The notes beneath the pieces were generated by a model. It did not search any database, was not told the origin of the DNA, and was given only the letters and a program-made list of their open reading frames with translations. The position numbers were made by a program, and so were the translations under genes. Source: Thermothelomyces thermophilus ATCC 42464 (Eukaryota > Ascomycota > Sordariomycetes > Sordariales > Chaetomiaceae). Taken from it: a stretch of 64,000 bases of DNA. This document shows positions 25,293-35,929 of the stretch, piece by piece. The DNA is taken from the NCBI RefSeq assembly GCF_000226095.1, contig NC_016473.1, positions 992,001 to 1,056,000 of the forward strand, in the 5' to 3' direction. Positions within the stretch are counted from its first letter, which is position 1. Every line of letters begins with the position of its first letter.

Positions 25293-28165
25293 ATGCGCAA
25301 CCTTGAGCAGTCGGCAAGCCTCAACATGCTCAGTCTCACGCAGTATCCGGCCATATCGGCACCGAATCTGGATCCCAGGGAGCTAATGGGTGGCTTGCGA
25401 CTCTTGCCGAGCGCTCGTAGCCAACGCGGGTTCGCGCAGCATCAAGGAATGCATCCACTGAACCAGTTCATCCACGGACCTGGACCGTGGAGTCCCTTCG
25501 AGGCTGCCGCGGGTCAGCCTGTTGGCATGTCGTTCAACCAGCCGCGCCCGAGCTTCACGACCTACCGAAGCGCCCCGCCTTCGGAGCCCGATACTGTTTG
25601 TCTAAGCATAGGAGGGACGCCGACCGATTCCGGATACGGAAGCAATGCCCGGCAGAGCGTGGGGAACCCTTCTGTCCAGGGAGAGCTCGAACAAAACTTC
25701 CTCTCTCGCTTTCAGGCAATCGGACAGGAGGACGCCTCGCCGAAAGATGAACCTCACACACGGGAAACCCAGGCCCAACGGCCTTCTTCCGGAGCGCCGA
25801 CTTCGAAAAGAATGACATGCCCGGTTTGCAACGAGCCAGTGAAGAGGCGCTCCGACTTGAAGTAAGTGCACATAATCCACTGCGCCCTCCACCCGTGCTA
25901 ACACCCAGTGACCAGAAAACACGAAGCTAGACATACTCGCCCCTGCAAGTGTCCATTCTGGGACTGTCCGAAGGCAGAGGAAGGATTTGCTACTAAAAAC
26001 GATCTTGACCGGCACACGAAATCCGTGCACAAGCTCTTGATGGGTGTCGTGACGGTATATCGGTGCGATGTGGACCAGTGTAAGGACAAGCCCAAGGACT
26101 GGCCCAGGCTAGATAATTTCAAGCAGCACCTGAGGAGAAAGCACGGCATAGAAAACGCCGATCTGAGTCGGTTTACGTTCCAGTGAGTCTGCGCAGCTCG
26201 ACTCTGTGCGATATAGCGGCAATCCTGACACGCGCAATCACAGGGTTTCGGGATCCGATGCTGCGGGCCTCCGCCCTTCCGAATCTGCTCCCTCAGAATT
26301 ACCCACGGCCTCGAGCTCGACTCTGACTCCAGAGACGTTGTGGGTAGGGACGGATCAGGGTCATGTAGATCCTGCCAGCCTTTTCAGGAATTCCCACTTG
26401 GACCAGATGGGCAACGTCAACCCATTCTCGTCTTTCTCATCTATGAAAGAGAGGGTACCAGTTACTTTGGAGACCGGCTCGCTTCGACTCTCGGACCAAA
26501 ACATCACGGAGAACCCCCATCCGGTGACAAAATCAGCGCCTTTCGTGCTCGACACGCAGCGGCCAACCATGGAGGGAGCGCGTTCAGGCGCGGAGTTGAT
26601 TTCGGAAGAAGCCAACCTACCGTCTCGCATTGGCATTGCTCCCGACATCTTGATTCAAGCATGTGCAGCGTCCAGGCCCTTTGACCAGCTTGACGCCCAG
26701 CCACGGCAGGCCCAGGAGATGGCTAACTCTGATGCACCAGAGACGCCAGACGTCTCGCGTTCAGACGTTTTGACGCGAGTGGACGAGGTCGAATCGAACG
26801 CACCGGATGACATGGACGTGGACGGTTCCGCCCTGGACTCAGGTTCAGAAGACGGCTCGCATGACTCCGACTCGGACGAGGATGAACCGTCACAGAATTC
26901 GACCGACTCCCAATCCAACCTTCTTCGGGATGCTGGCGCCCAATACATCAAAGTTGATGAGGCTCATATTAAGGCCTCGCTGTCTCAGGTGGAACTGGAC
27001 GCCGAGAATCAGCGACCCATCGACCTTGATGACGAGACACAGGCGAGCGCCGTCGTCAAATCGTTAATCGAAAAGGGCAAGCTCGGCGAAATGCTGAAGA
27101 GGCTTGGCTACCCGGCGTTGGACGACGTAGAAACCAAGGGCCAAATGCCCACGGACCCCTCCTCAACTGCGGGCGACAGCGGCAACATCTACAAATGCCA
27201 GGAGTGTCAGAAGCCTTTTCAGCGACGTTGCGAGCTCAAGTACATCTCATTCCCACCACCCTTCTCTTCTCGAACCGCACGCTAACAACGGTCGGACTAG
27301 AAAACATTTGAAGCGCCACGCAAAACCCTACGCATGTACCTATGTCAACTGCAACAAGAGGTTTGGTAGTAAGAATGACTGGAAGCGGCATGAAAACAGC
27401 CAGCACTTCCAAGCCGAGATTTGGCGCTGTGCCGAGAGGCCCACCGACCGGCCGGACCAAGGGGAATGTGGCAAGGTTTGTCACAGCAGAGAATCTCTTC
27501 GAACTCACCTCGAAGAGGAACACGGCATCCGCGATTTTGTCGTGCTCGACAAGAGACTCGCTGACTGGCACCTGGGCCGGAACTACGAGTTTCGCTTCTG
27601 GTGCGGTTTCTGTCAGAAGACGATCGAGTCAACAGGCAAGGAGCGCCCTGCGCATAGCCAGCGGTTCGACCATATCGACGACCACCTCAATGGCAGGCAC
27701 GGCTTGCCCAAGGCCGATATCAAAGACTGGAAGCATGTTGATACCGAATCCATTGAATCGCCGGCCAGCCTGCCAGGGAAGTCCAGGCGATCCAAGGGCA
27801 AGCATATGGTCCTCGCGGGCAAGGCGCGCAAGCGCGGCTATGACGGAGGCGGGGATGACGGCTCCTCGAGGTCGAAAAGGCTCAAGGACGGCAGAGGCAT
27901 AGTGTGGTTCTGGGAATGCGTACGTTGTCTCTTTCTGTCCTGGCAACCTTCTGCTCTCGCCCGGCTGACTTGTCGGTTCCAGTGTTTGTGTCACCATTAT
28001 TGGAGGGAGAGCATAACGCCCAAGTGCATGAATGACGGGTGCAACCACGAGTGTTGCGAAAACTGCGACCGCGAGCCCGCTACTTCTCTCGAGAACGAGC
28101 CTGAGCCCGAGCCCGAGGTCCCACCCTCCATCCGGGACCGGGAGGAGGATGGTATTATGATGTGA
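25293..28165 (+). CDS. C2H2 zinc-finger protein with duplicated finger module
   Basis: Five exons (25293-25861, 25916-26182, 26244-27239, 27301-27919, 27983-28165) give 877 residues, exact frame, GT-AG introns of 54-63 nt. Residues 1-175 are low-complexity. A three-finger module begins at Cys176: CPVCNEPVKRRSDLKKHEARH, then a C-x4-C finger with KNDLDRHTKSVH, then YRCDVDQC ending HLRRKHGI. An acidic linker follows (about 450-520). The same module recurs from Cys597: CQECQKPFQRRCELKKH, then FGSKNDWKRHENSQH, then a finger ending HLEEEHGI, plus a fourth Cys/His group (FWCGFC). The last exon adds a dense Cys cluster (CLCHHYW, KCMNDGCNHECCENC) of RING-like look. Likely nuclear and DNA-binding; targets unknown. 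Family members in Pezizomycotina are mostly uncharacterised. The start ATG is the first in frame after a poly-T promoter stretch. Confidence 0.87.
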
Positions 28166-31100
28166 CGAGTACAGTTAAACACTTGATGATGTGATACCCT
28201 GGGAACTTGGATATTTCTGAACGATCGGATGCTGCATGGGGTATAGACGGGTTAACGGCGGGTGTTTCACTTATGACCTCGTCTTTTTCCAGTCCCTGTT
28301 TCTTTTAATATCTAGTACGGATAGCATGAATGAGACGGACGGTCATGGCTCTGCGTGAGCGGAAAAGCCCCAGCAGGACTTGATTCGTTTCCTCGACGCC
28401 ACCCATTTGGCTCGCACGAGGCCCTAGTGGGTAATGCTTGCGCAAAGACGTGGGGCCGGGATGATGAGAACAAGTCGGGCAGCATGTCAAAGATATCCGT
28501 GAGCGGAACCCTCCGGGACAGCAACAATACAGCTTTCCTTGCTAGGAGCCTCGAGTCCCTTCCCTATCAGAGTAGGAACTGCACAAGCCACTCTCGTAGT
28601 GTATCGCCAAAGGCTCCTCGGGTTTCCAGTTTCCATTCACATGTAGTTACGGAATCCGGAATCCGTACATAGATATACATACATGCGATACACTAGCACA
28701 AGATCTGCCCATCCCAGCTGTCCTAGGTCTGCCTCCGGATGGAAAGTTCCATACATATTCGCCGAGCCCCCCTTCTCACACCCCCCCTTTCCTTTTTTCT
28801 CAAGATACGCACTAGCCAGGGAAACAGAGACATGGCTCAGACGCCTGCTTCCCCGAGCACCAACCATTTTTATGCACTAGTAAGGGGCGACGTCGGGCGG
28901 CTACGAGTAACAGTCTCTACTTATGGAGCGAGCGGAGTGACCGGTCTGCAGAATATGTACGGATTATGTATGGATGGTTTGTGTGTACGAAGGAAGGCAC
29001 GGGGAAAGGTGGCAACACCAACCATACGCGAGACAAAATGTTTTCTCGCTCGGAGGGAAGCGCCTCGCGTGGGAGGGTGGTGCATTGTATATGTGTAATT
29101 ACGGAGTACAGAGCGCTGAGTGTTCCATTCTTTTTTTTTTTCTTGTTCTTCTTCTTTTTTTTTTTGTATTGGAGACTGGGCGTTATAGTTTGGGGCTGAA
29201 TCTGAGACAGAGGGAGGAACTTTCTGCTCAGGGTTCTAGTCTGGGTTCTTCCAGAGATTTGTCCAGAGGTGAGTTCCATTTTGTTCGTTCTTTGTTTTAT
29301 TTTATTTAGGTTCGCTGCCTTTTTTTCTTGATTGTTATTTTATTATTATTTTTGTTGTTGTTGTTATTCCTCTTTAACGGATCAGATCTGTATGTACGGA
29401 GTATAGTAGAGTGAGGAAAGTTTGTCAGGGATGGGGGATGGGCTGGGTGGCATGTCCTGGGAGGTGATCATATTTAGGGCGAGCTAGTGTTCTTCAGCTG
29501 AAGCGTCGTGTCGTTTGAGGAATGTATCCATGTATCCATACATGCGTAGTGTGGTTGGAAGTCCATCTAGCCCCCAATACTAAGTACTCGGTAGTCACGC
29601 ACCCTGCCTGACTCGTCCTTGAGGGTGCTTGTCCTGCTGACCGGTCCTTGACACCTCGTTCCGAGCTGGGCGTGGTCCGAAGCGGCACAGCGTTTCAGTA
29701 GCTGCAGTCAGTATCCGTATGCATGTAAGGTATACACATACGATACAAGTAGGGTGATGCGCGAGCACAGCGGCCCCCCGCGTGTTAGCCACGCCCAACT
29801 TACTCCTCGGGCCAGTTCAATTTTTGAACCGTCGAGTTTAGTACGGATGTAGAGAGTCTGGATGTGTGTGTAATCTAATCCGGGCCTCACGTTACGGCCG
29901 CTCATGCACGCACTACCACGCAGGAGGCCGCAACTTCGGGCATCCTTTGTGACGAGCTAATGAGTTGCATGTATGTACGAATGTACAGTACGTACGTTCA
30001 GGATGCAATCTAGACACCGAACGCCTTCGTGGGGAGATTGCCGGGAGCCGATCAGCGTTGCTTGCTGGAGTAGTGGGATGTTAGGGGCAAAGTTACACAG
30101 CGCCGGCAGCGCATGGCAGTGTGTCAATTCAGGTTGCGGCGGCTGCCGTCTTGTTGTGCATCTGAGAGTTGGGTCAAATCCCCCGGGACGGGGGGACAGG
30201 ACCGGACCTACTCCCTAAAACGGACGAGGTGAGAGATTTGTGGCGATTTCCAACCAAAGCCAACGGGGGGCGGGGGGAGTAGGGATGGTTACACAAGGTT
30301 GAATTTCCAGCAGAAGGGGCGGAAGTGAGGAGCCGCAGAGCTTGCAGTACGGAGTAAGTACCGCCGTTTACACCCCCGTTTTACACTTGGAGCACCAAGC
30401 AAAGCGCTGGAGTAATTAGCCTCCTCCGCATCCGGGCTTCGCCGTTCAACTCAAGACACCAAAACCCATTGGATTGTGAATCGGGTCAGGGCCCCGAAAA
30501 CGCCACGTCCCGGCTGATCATGTTGCAGAGCCAGAAGTATGTACAAGAACACGGCGGCGTGGCATGCATCCCCGGGGCGGCACAATCTGAACACGAGGGC
30601 GGCCAGGAGCCTGCGAGCCAGCTCTCTACGAATCACTCGTCGCCATACGGAGATGAGCAACGCGCTTCGAAAGCGGCGACTCGACTCGAAATCACTGATC
30701 CAGACAGACTCTTCATTCATAGCGGTGGGCCCGAGAGCCATGAGGCGAGGCCGGCCGGGGTGGCCGTTGATGCAGAATGCCCAATAACGGACATCTCACA
30801 ACACGTCAGAGTGGTTGTCATGTGTCTTGCGGAGTAATTTGTGAGGATGTGCCGTGGCTCAGCCCGATCGCGCGGATAGAAGACGCTCCGTTCGTGAGGC
30901 TCACGTCGTCTGGGCAAAAACGCGCTGCCGCCTGATGACGTTTCACGGCACGGTTGACGACGTGCGGGGGCGGTCGACTCGGTACAGTACTGTACAACTT
31001 CGCATATACATAAGGTAGGTTAGGCAGTTCCTTCTGTATGTAAGGTATGTACTGTGTATGTAGGTGCATTTTCGGGTGTTCCAGTCGAATCGGTGTTTGC

Positions 31101-31202
31101 GTTACCAAACCATGCGCGGTCGACCGAGGAGTCGATCGGCTTGCAAACTGCGCTGCAGTCGCAAACTCTCTGATCGAACAGCTGGTCCACGGGTGTATTA
31201 TT

Positions 31203-31278
31203 GTACGTTATGTACTGTACTGTACATACATACGAAGTACATACATACATACATACACAGTACATACATGCATGCACA
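31203..31278. repeat. GTAC/CATAC-rich patch
   Basis: Largest of the patches: GTAC occurs many times, with a run of about five CATA units and a CATGCATGC palindrome. The strands can pair within the patch. Confidence 0.7.
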
Positions 31279-33503
31279 TTTTATGGTACGCTACCCAGCC
31301 CAACCAATCATGGCGAGCCTGTTCTTCGGTCTCTGTACTTGGTAGTCTCGGTAGTGTACTGTGCTTGACACCACACAGAGTTCGTTCACTACACCACCTC
31401 TCTGGGGACTCGTGCCTTTCCGTTCGGTCAAGACGGGTGTTTCGTCGCCTGTGGGCCTCAAAAAGCGGGCACCCGACCAACGCGACGGGAAGCCCCACCA
31501 AGATTTAGTGTAGGATGGACCCTGGCAGGCGCGGCAAGTAGTGGGGTTGCGGGGCATATCTTCAGGCGACGGCCCGGCGCCAAGACAACACGCTTTGGAT
31601 GAAAACTGCTGGCCGACGCCTTGCCGCCGCTAGTACGTACCTCTGTATGTACATACTGTACACCTTGTACATGCATACACTAGCAAGTGGTGCGCGCCCT
31701 CAATCCGCAACAAAGGCGGTGCCAGCGCGGATTGCGGAGCACAGACGATTCCTCCCACCACTTTCACTACAATCCTACTCCGTACTCTTGGATTTCATCC
31801 AGGGAGCGTACCGTCATCATACCAAAACCTCAATTTTATTTCCAAATCTAGCTCCATTGGCATTCCGATCTATGTACGGATTAAAGCGGCACAGCCTTCC
31901 AACAAAAAAGCAAATCTCAAAATCAGAGCGCCCACACGACCCCAAAGAAGACTGCAAATGGGATGGCACAGTTCGAAGCGAACCCCGATGGACGCCCCAA
32001 GCGGCGCTGGTGCAGATGGTGGCTGGCTACTAATAGAGATGACAAGCCCGATGGGGATCTTGAGCCCGATGGGGATCTTGACCATTCGGCGCGGAGAAAC
32101 ACACCTGTGCGACGGGCGGATTCCAACACACACGCGCGCGGCGACAGCCGGCACGAAACGCGCGCACTGTGCAATACATCCGTATACTAACCACATGGAC
32201 GGAGGATGTATGTGGATGTATGTATGTACTGTGGTATGTCCTACGCTACCAGAGTACAGCGCAGGCATCGTGTGCCCCCCCAGCCGAGAAACCACATCTG
32301 GCCATCGTTCCGCCAAGGAGTCTTGACTTGGCCCCATGTCATTCTGCCGTCGAGTTGCCTTGCTGCCGCATCACCAAAGAAAGAGCCGCAAGGTCACCCG
32401 GCCCGTTTGTTCAATTTGCCGCTGCAGTCGTCGCCGGACACCGAGATGAAGGAAACTCCGGGGGCCAAACGCGCAGTTAGTTAATTGTATTCCGTACGCG
32501 AGAACTCGGTAGTCGTACGGAGTAGTGCCGCAGCAAGTCATCCGACCGACCCCTGGGTCCGCGAACAAAAAAAGAGGCACCGCGCGCCTGGGTTACTGCC
32601 CCCCCCCCCCCCCCCGGCCCACCCTGCTGCCTTCTGACGAATTCGATGGTGCCGGGCGGCGAGGGGCTCGAGGACGGCTATCGCGTGCCGTCGCACAATT
32701 CCTTCTGATCGCCGGTTGGCTGGCCTCATTTGTCGTCAGCCGGGGAGGTCTCGTCTCACGCATGCGGCACAGCCCAGGACCCATCCACAAATCGACACCA
32801 ACACTGGCGCTCCATCAGGGGTGCAAGCCAGTCCTCCACTCCTCGTTGTGCGAGCCCACCCCGGCCTTGCTCAGCCCCGGCCAGCATGCCATACTTGGTC
32901 ATCTAAGTACCTTCCCACACTTGGACTGCGGGGAGATACATTTTGCGGCTCTGCTCGCTCGCTCGCGGGCCAGCGCTCCGCACAATCACGCAGCAACAAT
33001 GGGAGCTGGGTGAGGACCCGGCCCAAATGAAGATGGCCCAACCAGTGACTCCCGCCTGCCGGCCTGCCGGCCCTGGGATGCATGCGGGATGTATTGGTAC
33101 CTACACTCCGGGATGTACAGTACCCTACATCCATGCATGCTTAACCTGTTGTTGTATGTACATGCTTCGTACATGCTCGCCCGGACAGCACAATGTCTTC
33201 CTAGCCAAGTTACCTTGGCAGGCCAAAATCGCGCCCAACTTCCTTCCATTTTCCAACCTGTGCCTTTACCACTCGATCCCCATGTTGCCCAGACCCCCAT
33301 CGACTTGGAGTTGAGTAGGCAATGAGCAGCCACACCCCCCCCCCCCCCCGGGGGCTTGACCTTGTTCGTACATACATACATATAGACCGCAGCCGCCGCA
33401 TCACTCCCTGCTCTTCCTCTCCAAACTGGGAGGTGCTGTTAGGAATGCTGTACAACAGGCACTTACACACTCGTCTTTGACCATCACATAGTTCGCCTCT
33501 AGG

Positions 33504-33533
33504 CCCCCCCCCCCCCCCCCTTTTTTTTTTTTT
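33504..33533. repeat. C17-T13 homopolymer pair
   Basis: A run of 17 C directly abuts 13 T, about 135 bp before the start of the second zinc-finger gene. It lies in the expected 5' untranslated or promoter region. Run lengths in such tracts are prone to sequencing error. Confidence 0.75.
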
Positions 33534-33667
33534 GTATGAACGACACCTTCGATCGGGGCAACAGGGCCTGATAGCTACAATCACTGTGAGCCTCGGCCGC
33601 TCGACCTGCTTTCGACTCGCCGTTACCGGGCCGATATTGAGAGGCCAAAAAGGCCGAGCACCTCGCA

Positions 33668-35929
33668 ATGGGTCACCCTTATGTCTTGGGAGGCGCGGCC
33701 TTTCCCTGCGACGACATGCCCTTCCAAAGCCAGCCCTGCGGCGGGCTACAAGACGGCCTCCAAGACTCCAGCATGCGTTACATAGACCCTAACATGCAGA
33801 ATCCCGCATCGAGCGCTTTTGACGGCACCTCCTGGGCTGCACCCGCCCAACAGTCTTTCAAGGAGAACGCGGCGACCTTCTTCGTCGTCGATCCTGCCAG
33901 CCAGGTTTCCGACCACGGAGCTGTCCGTCCGGCAGTGAGCGTCTCCCAGGCGCCAGTTCCGTATGCGCGATATGGCAGCCCCTTCTCGTCGGCCGAACCG
34001 TCGCCGCCCGGCGCCGGACTCAGTCCTCCCGCAGACACCGAGTCGTACTACGACGGCGGCTACCCGAGAACGCCCTCCGAAGCGAACCTGCTCTCGCCCT
34101 TCCAGCCACCGCTACCGATGGAGCCGTTCGCCCACGCCGTCCAGTTCAGGAGTATGGGCCCGGGTCCCGACTACGTGAAACTCTGCGACGTGAGCCCCGG
34201 CCAGCAGCACTCCGAGTACTGCGAGAGCGATAACGACATGTTCGATTTTAACTTTGCTCCTCAACCGGCCTACTTCAGCGGCCATGTCATTCGCGACGTC
34301 GTGCCGGCATCACACGGCGCAGCCGTGCCAGAGCCGGAGCTGTCCGACACACAACCAGGGCTAGATGAAACGCAATCCCAATCGGTGGTCAAGGAGGAGA
34401 TCAAGGTGGAGAGTCAGTACCCGCCTCTGGAAGACGACGCGGGTCCAGAAAAACAGCCTGGGCCGAAGCGGCGGCAGCAACATGGCAATGACGACGAGGA
34501 CGACGACGGCGGCCGCGGCGGCCACGGCAATAATGGCGACCTCCAATACCGACCAAGCAAGAGGCGGCGAACGACCTCGCGGATACCAGAACAGCACGCG
34601 GCCAAGACAATTCCCGCTGCCGCCTCGCTGCCGCGCGCGACAAGGACCCGAGCCGGCAACCCCATCCCTCCGCCGCCTCGCAGCGGGTCTTCCCTTTCCG
34701 GCGGCAAAGCGCGCCTCGCCTGCCCCGATTGCAAGCAGCGAGCGTTCGCGAGCCGGGCTGACCTCGACTCCCACGTCAAGAAAGAGCACCGCCGCCCCTT
34801 CAGCTGCGTCTTCGACTTCGCCGGGTGTAACTCAACCTTCGGCAGCAAGAACGAGTGGAAGCGCCACGTCGCCACGCAGCACCTGCTGCTCAACTACTGG
34901 GTCTGCACCGAGGGCGTCTGCGCCAAGGTCTCCCAAGATCATCCCCCCTCCCCAGACCAGCACCAGTACGCCGCCGCCGCCGCCACCACCACCACCACCA
35001 CCACCAGCAGCAGCAGTAGCACCACTGAGGGCAAGGAAAACCCCCGCGGCGCAATCTTCAACCGCAAGGACCTCTTCACCCAGCACCTCAAGCGCATGCA
35101 CGCCCCGAAGGAGGTCAAGGAGCTCCTCCCACAAGCGGCGTCCAAGCGCGCCGGCACCTCGTCCGCCCGAGGCAGCGCGAGCGCCAACAGCAACAACAAC
35201 AACAACAGCAACAACAAAATGAGCACGGCCCAGGAGAGCGCCATCCTCGCCCGGTGGGCGGCCCGCGTCAAGCGCCTCCAGGACGCCGCCGTCCGCCCGC
35301 GCTGCCGGCTGCCCACGTTCATGCGCTGCCCCTTCCCCGGGTGCGCCTCCGCGCCGCCCTTCCGCGGCAACGACGCCTGGAACCGCCGCATGGAGCACGT
35401 CGCGAGGCACATGAACAGCCCCGGTAATGATGATGATGCCACCAACAATAACAACAACAAGACTCGTCGTGTTGGCTGTGGTAGCGGCGGCGACAGCAGC
35501 AGCAGCGGGGTCCCGGTCCCGGCCCCGGACCCGACGCTGGTCGAGTGGGCCGCCCGCCCGGACGTGGCCATCATCGTCCCGGACGGCCGCGGCGGGTGGG
35601 TGCTGAAGAGCCCGCTCGAGCGGAAGCCCGGGGGTAACGTGGTCGTCACCGCGCCCGCGGGTCATGCGTCTGGCGATGGTGGTGGTGGCGGTGGTGGTGG
35701 TGGTGGTGGGCATGATGCGGCGGAGGGAGGAGGAGAGGAGGAGGAAGGGGAGAAACAGGATGAAGACTACGACGGCGAGGACGACGACGAGGAGGACGAG
35801 GAGGAGGAGGTGGTGGTGGTGGAGGTGATGGAGGTGGGGTTGGGGGATGAAGAGCAAGGAGACGGCGGCGGCGGCGGCGAAGACGACGAGGCGGAGATGG
35901 ATGCCGAGGGGGAGGATGACGATGATTGA
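33668..35929 (+). CDS. C2H2 zinc-finger protein with acidic tail
   Basis: A 753-residue single-exon frame. Residues 1-350 are disordered, with an acidic/basic patch and a likely nuclear signal (PSKRRRTTSR). From Cys355 come three fingers in the same order as in the upstream zinc-finger gene: CPDCKQRAFASRADLDSH, then a C-x5-C finger containing FGSKNEWKRHVATQH, then WVCTEGVC with a distant HLKRMH, interrupted by a Thr/Ser-rich insert. A fourth Cys/His group (MRCPFPGC, then MEHVARH) lies near 553. The tail is a Gly run followed by over 70 mostly acidic residues. No intron splits the first finger here, unlike in the neighbour. A nuclear regulatory role is inferred from the fingers. Codon use in the tail is strongly repetitive, so its length may vary among strains. 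Confidence 0.85.
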   Translation: MGHPYVLGGAAFPCDDMPFQSQPCGGLQDGLQDSSMRYIDPNMQNPASSAFDGTSWAAPAQQSFKENAATFFVVDPASQVSDHGAVRPAVSVSQAPVPYARYGSPFSSAEPSPPGAGLSPPADTESYYDGGYPRTPSEANLLSPFQPPLPMEPFAHAVQFRSMGPGPDYVKLCDVSPGQQHSEYCESDNDMFDFNFAPQPAYFSGHVIRDVVPASHGAAVPEPELSDTQPGLDETQSQSVVKEEIKVESQYPPLEDDAGPEKQPGPKRRQQHGNDDEDDDGGRGGHGNNGDLQYRPSKRRRTTSRIPEQHAAKTIPAAASLPRATRTRAGNPIPPPPRSGSSLSGGKARLACPDCKQRAFASRADLDSHVKKEHRRPFSCVFDFAGCNSTFGSKNEWKRHVATQHLLLNYWVCTEGVCAKVSQDHPPSPDQHQYAAAAATTTTTTTSSSSSTTEGKENPRGAIFNRKDLFTQHLKRMHAPKEVKELLPQAASKRAGTSSARGSASANSNNNNNSNNKMSTAQESAILARWAARVKRLQDAAVRPRCRLPTFMRCPFPGCASAPPFRGNDAWNRRMEHVARHMNSPGNDDDATNNNNNKTRRVGCGSGGDSSSSGVPVPAPDPTLVEWAARPDVAIIVPDGRGGWVLKSPLERKPGGNVVVTAPAGHASGDGGGGGGGGGGGHDAAEGGGEEEEGEKQDEDYDGEDDDEEDEEEEVVVVEVMEVGLGDEEQGDGGGGGEDDEAEMDAEGEDDDD

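Larger units (their letters stand above)
28166..33667. other. 5.5 kb gene-free region between two zinc-finger genes
   Basis: Frames here are short, overlapping and lack domains. The region is rich in TACGGAGTA-type 9-mers (29100, 29395, 30348, 31776, 32516), GTACATAC patches, T-rich tracts (29131-29165, 29316-29370) and pure C-runs of 17, 15 and 17 (32599-32615, 33335-33349, 33504-33520). No transposon ends are evident. Long upstream regions are usual for regulatory genes, but a non-coding RNA cannot be excluded. Confidence 0.5.

Noticed and set aside
34832-35857. 341-residue minus-strand frame
   Set aside because: Antisense to the low-complexity half of the second zinc-finger gene.
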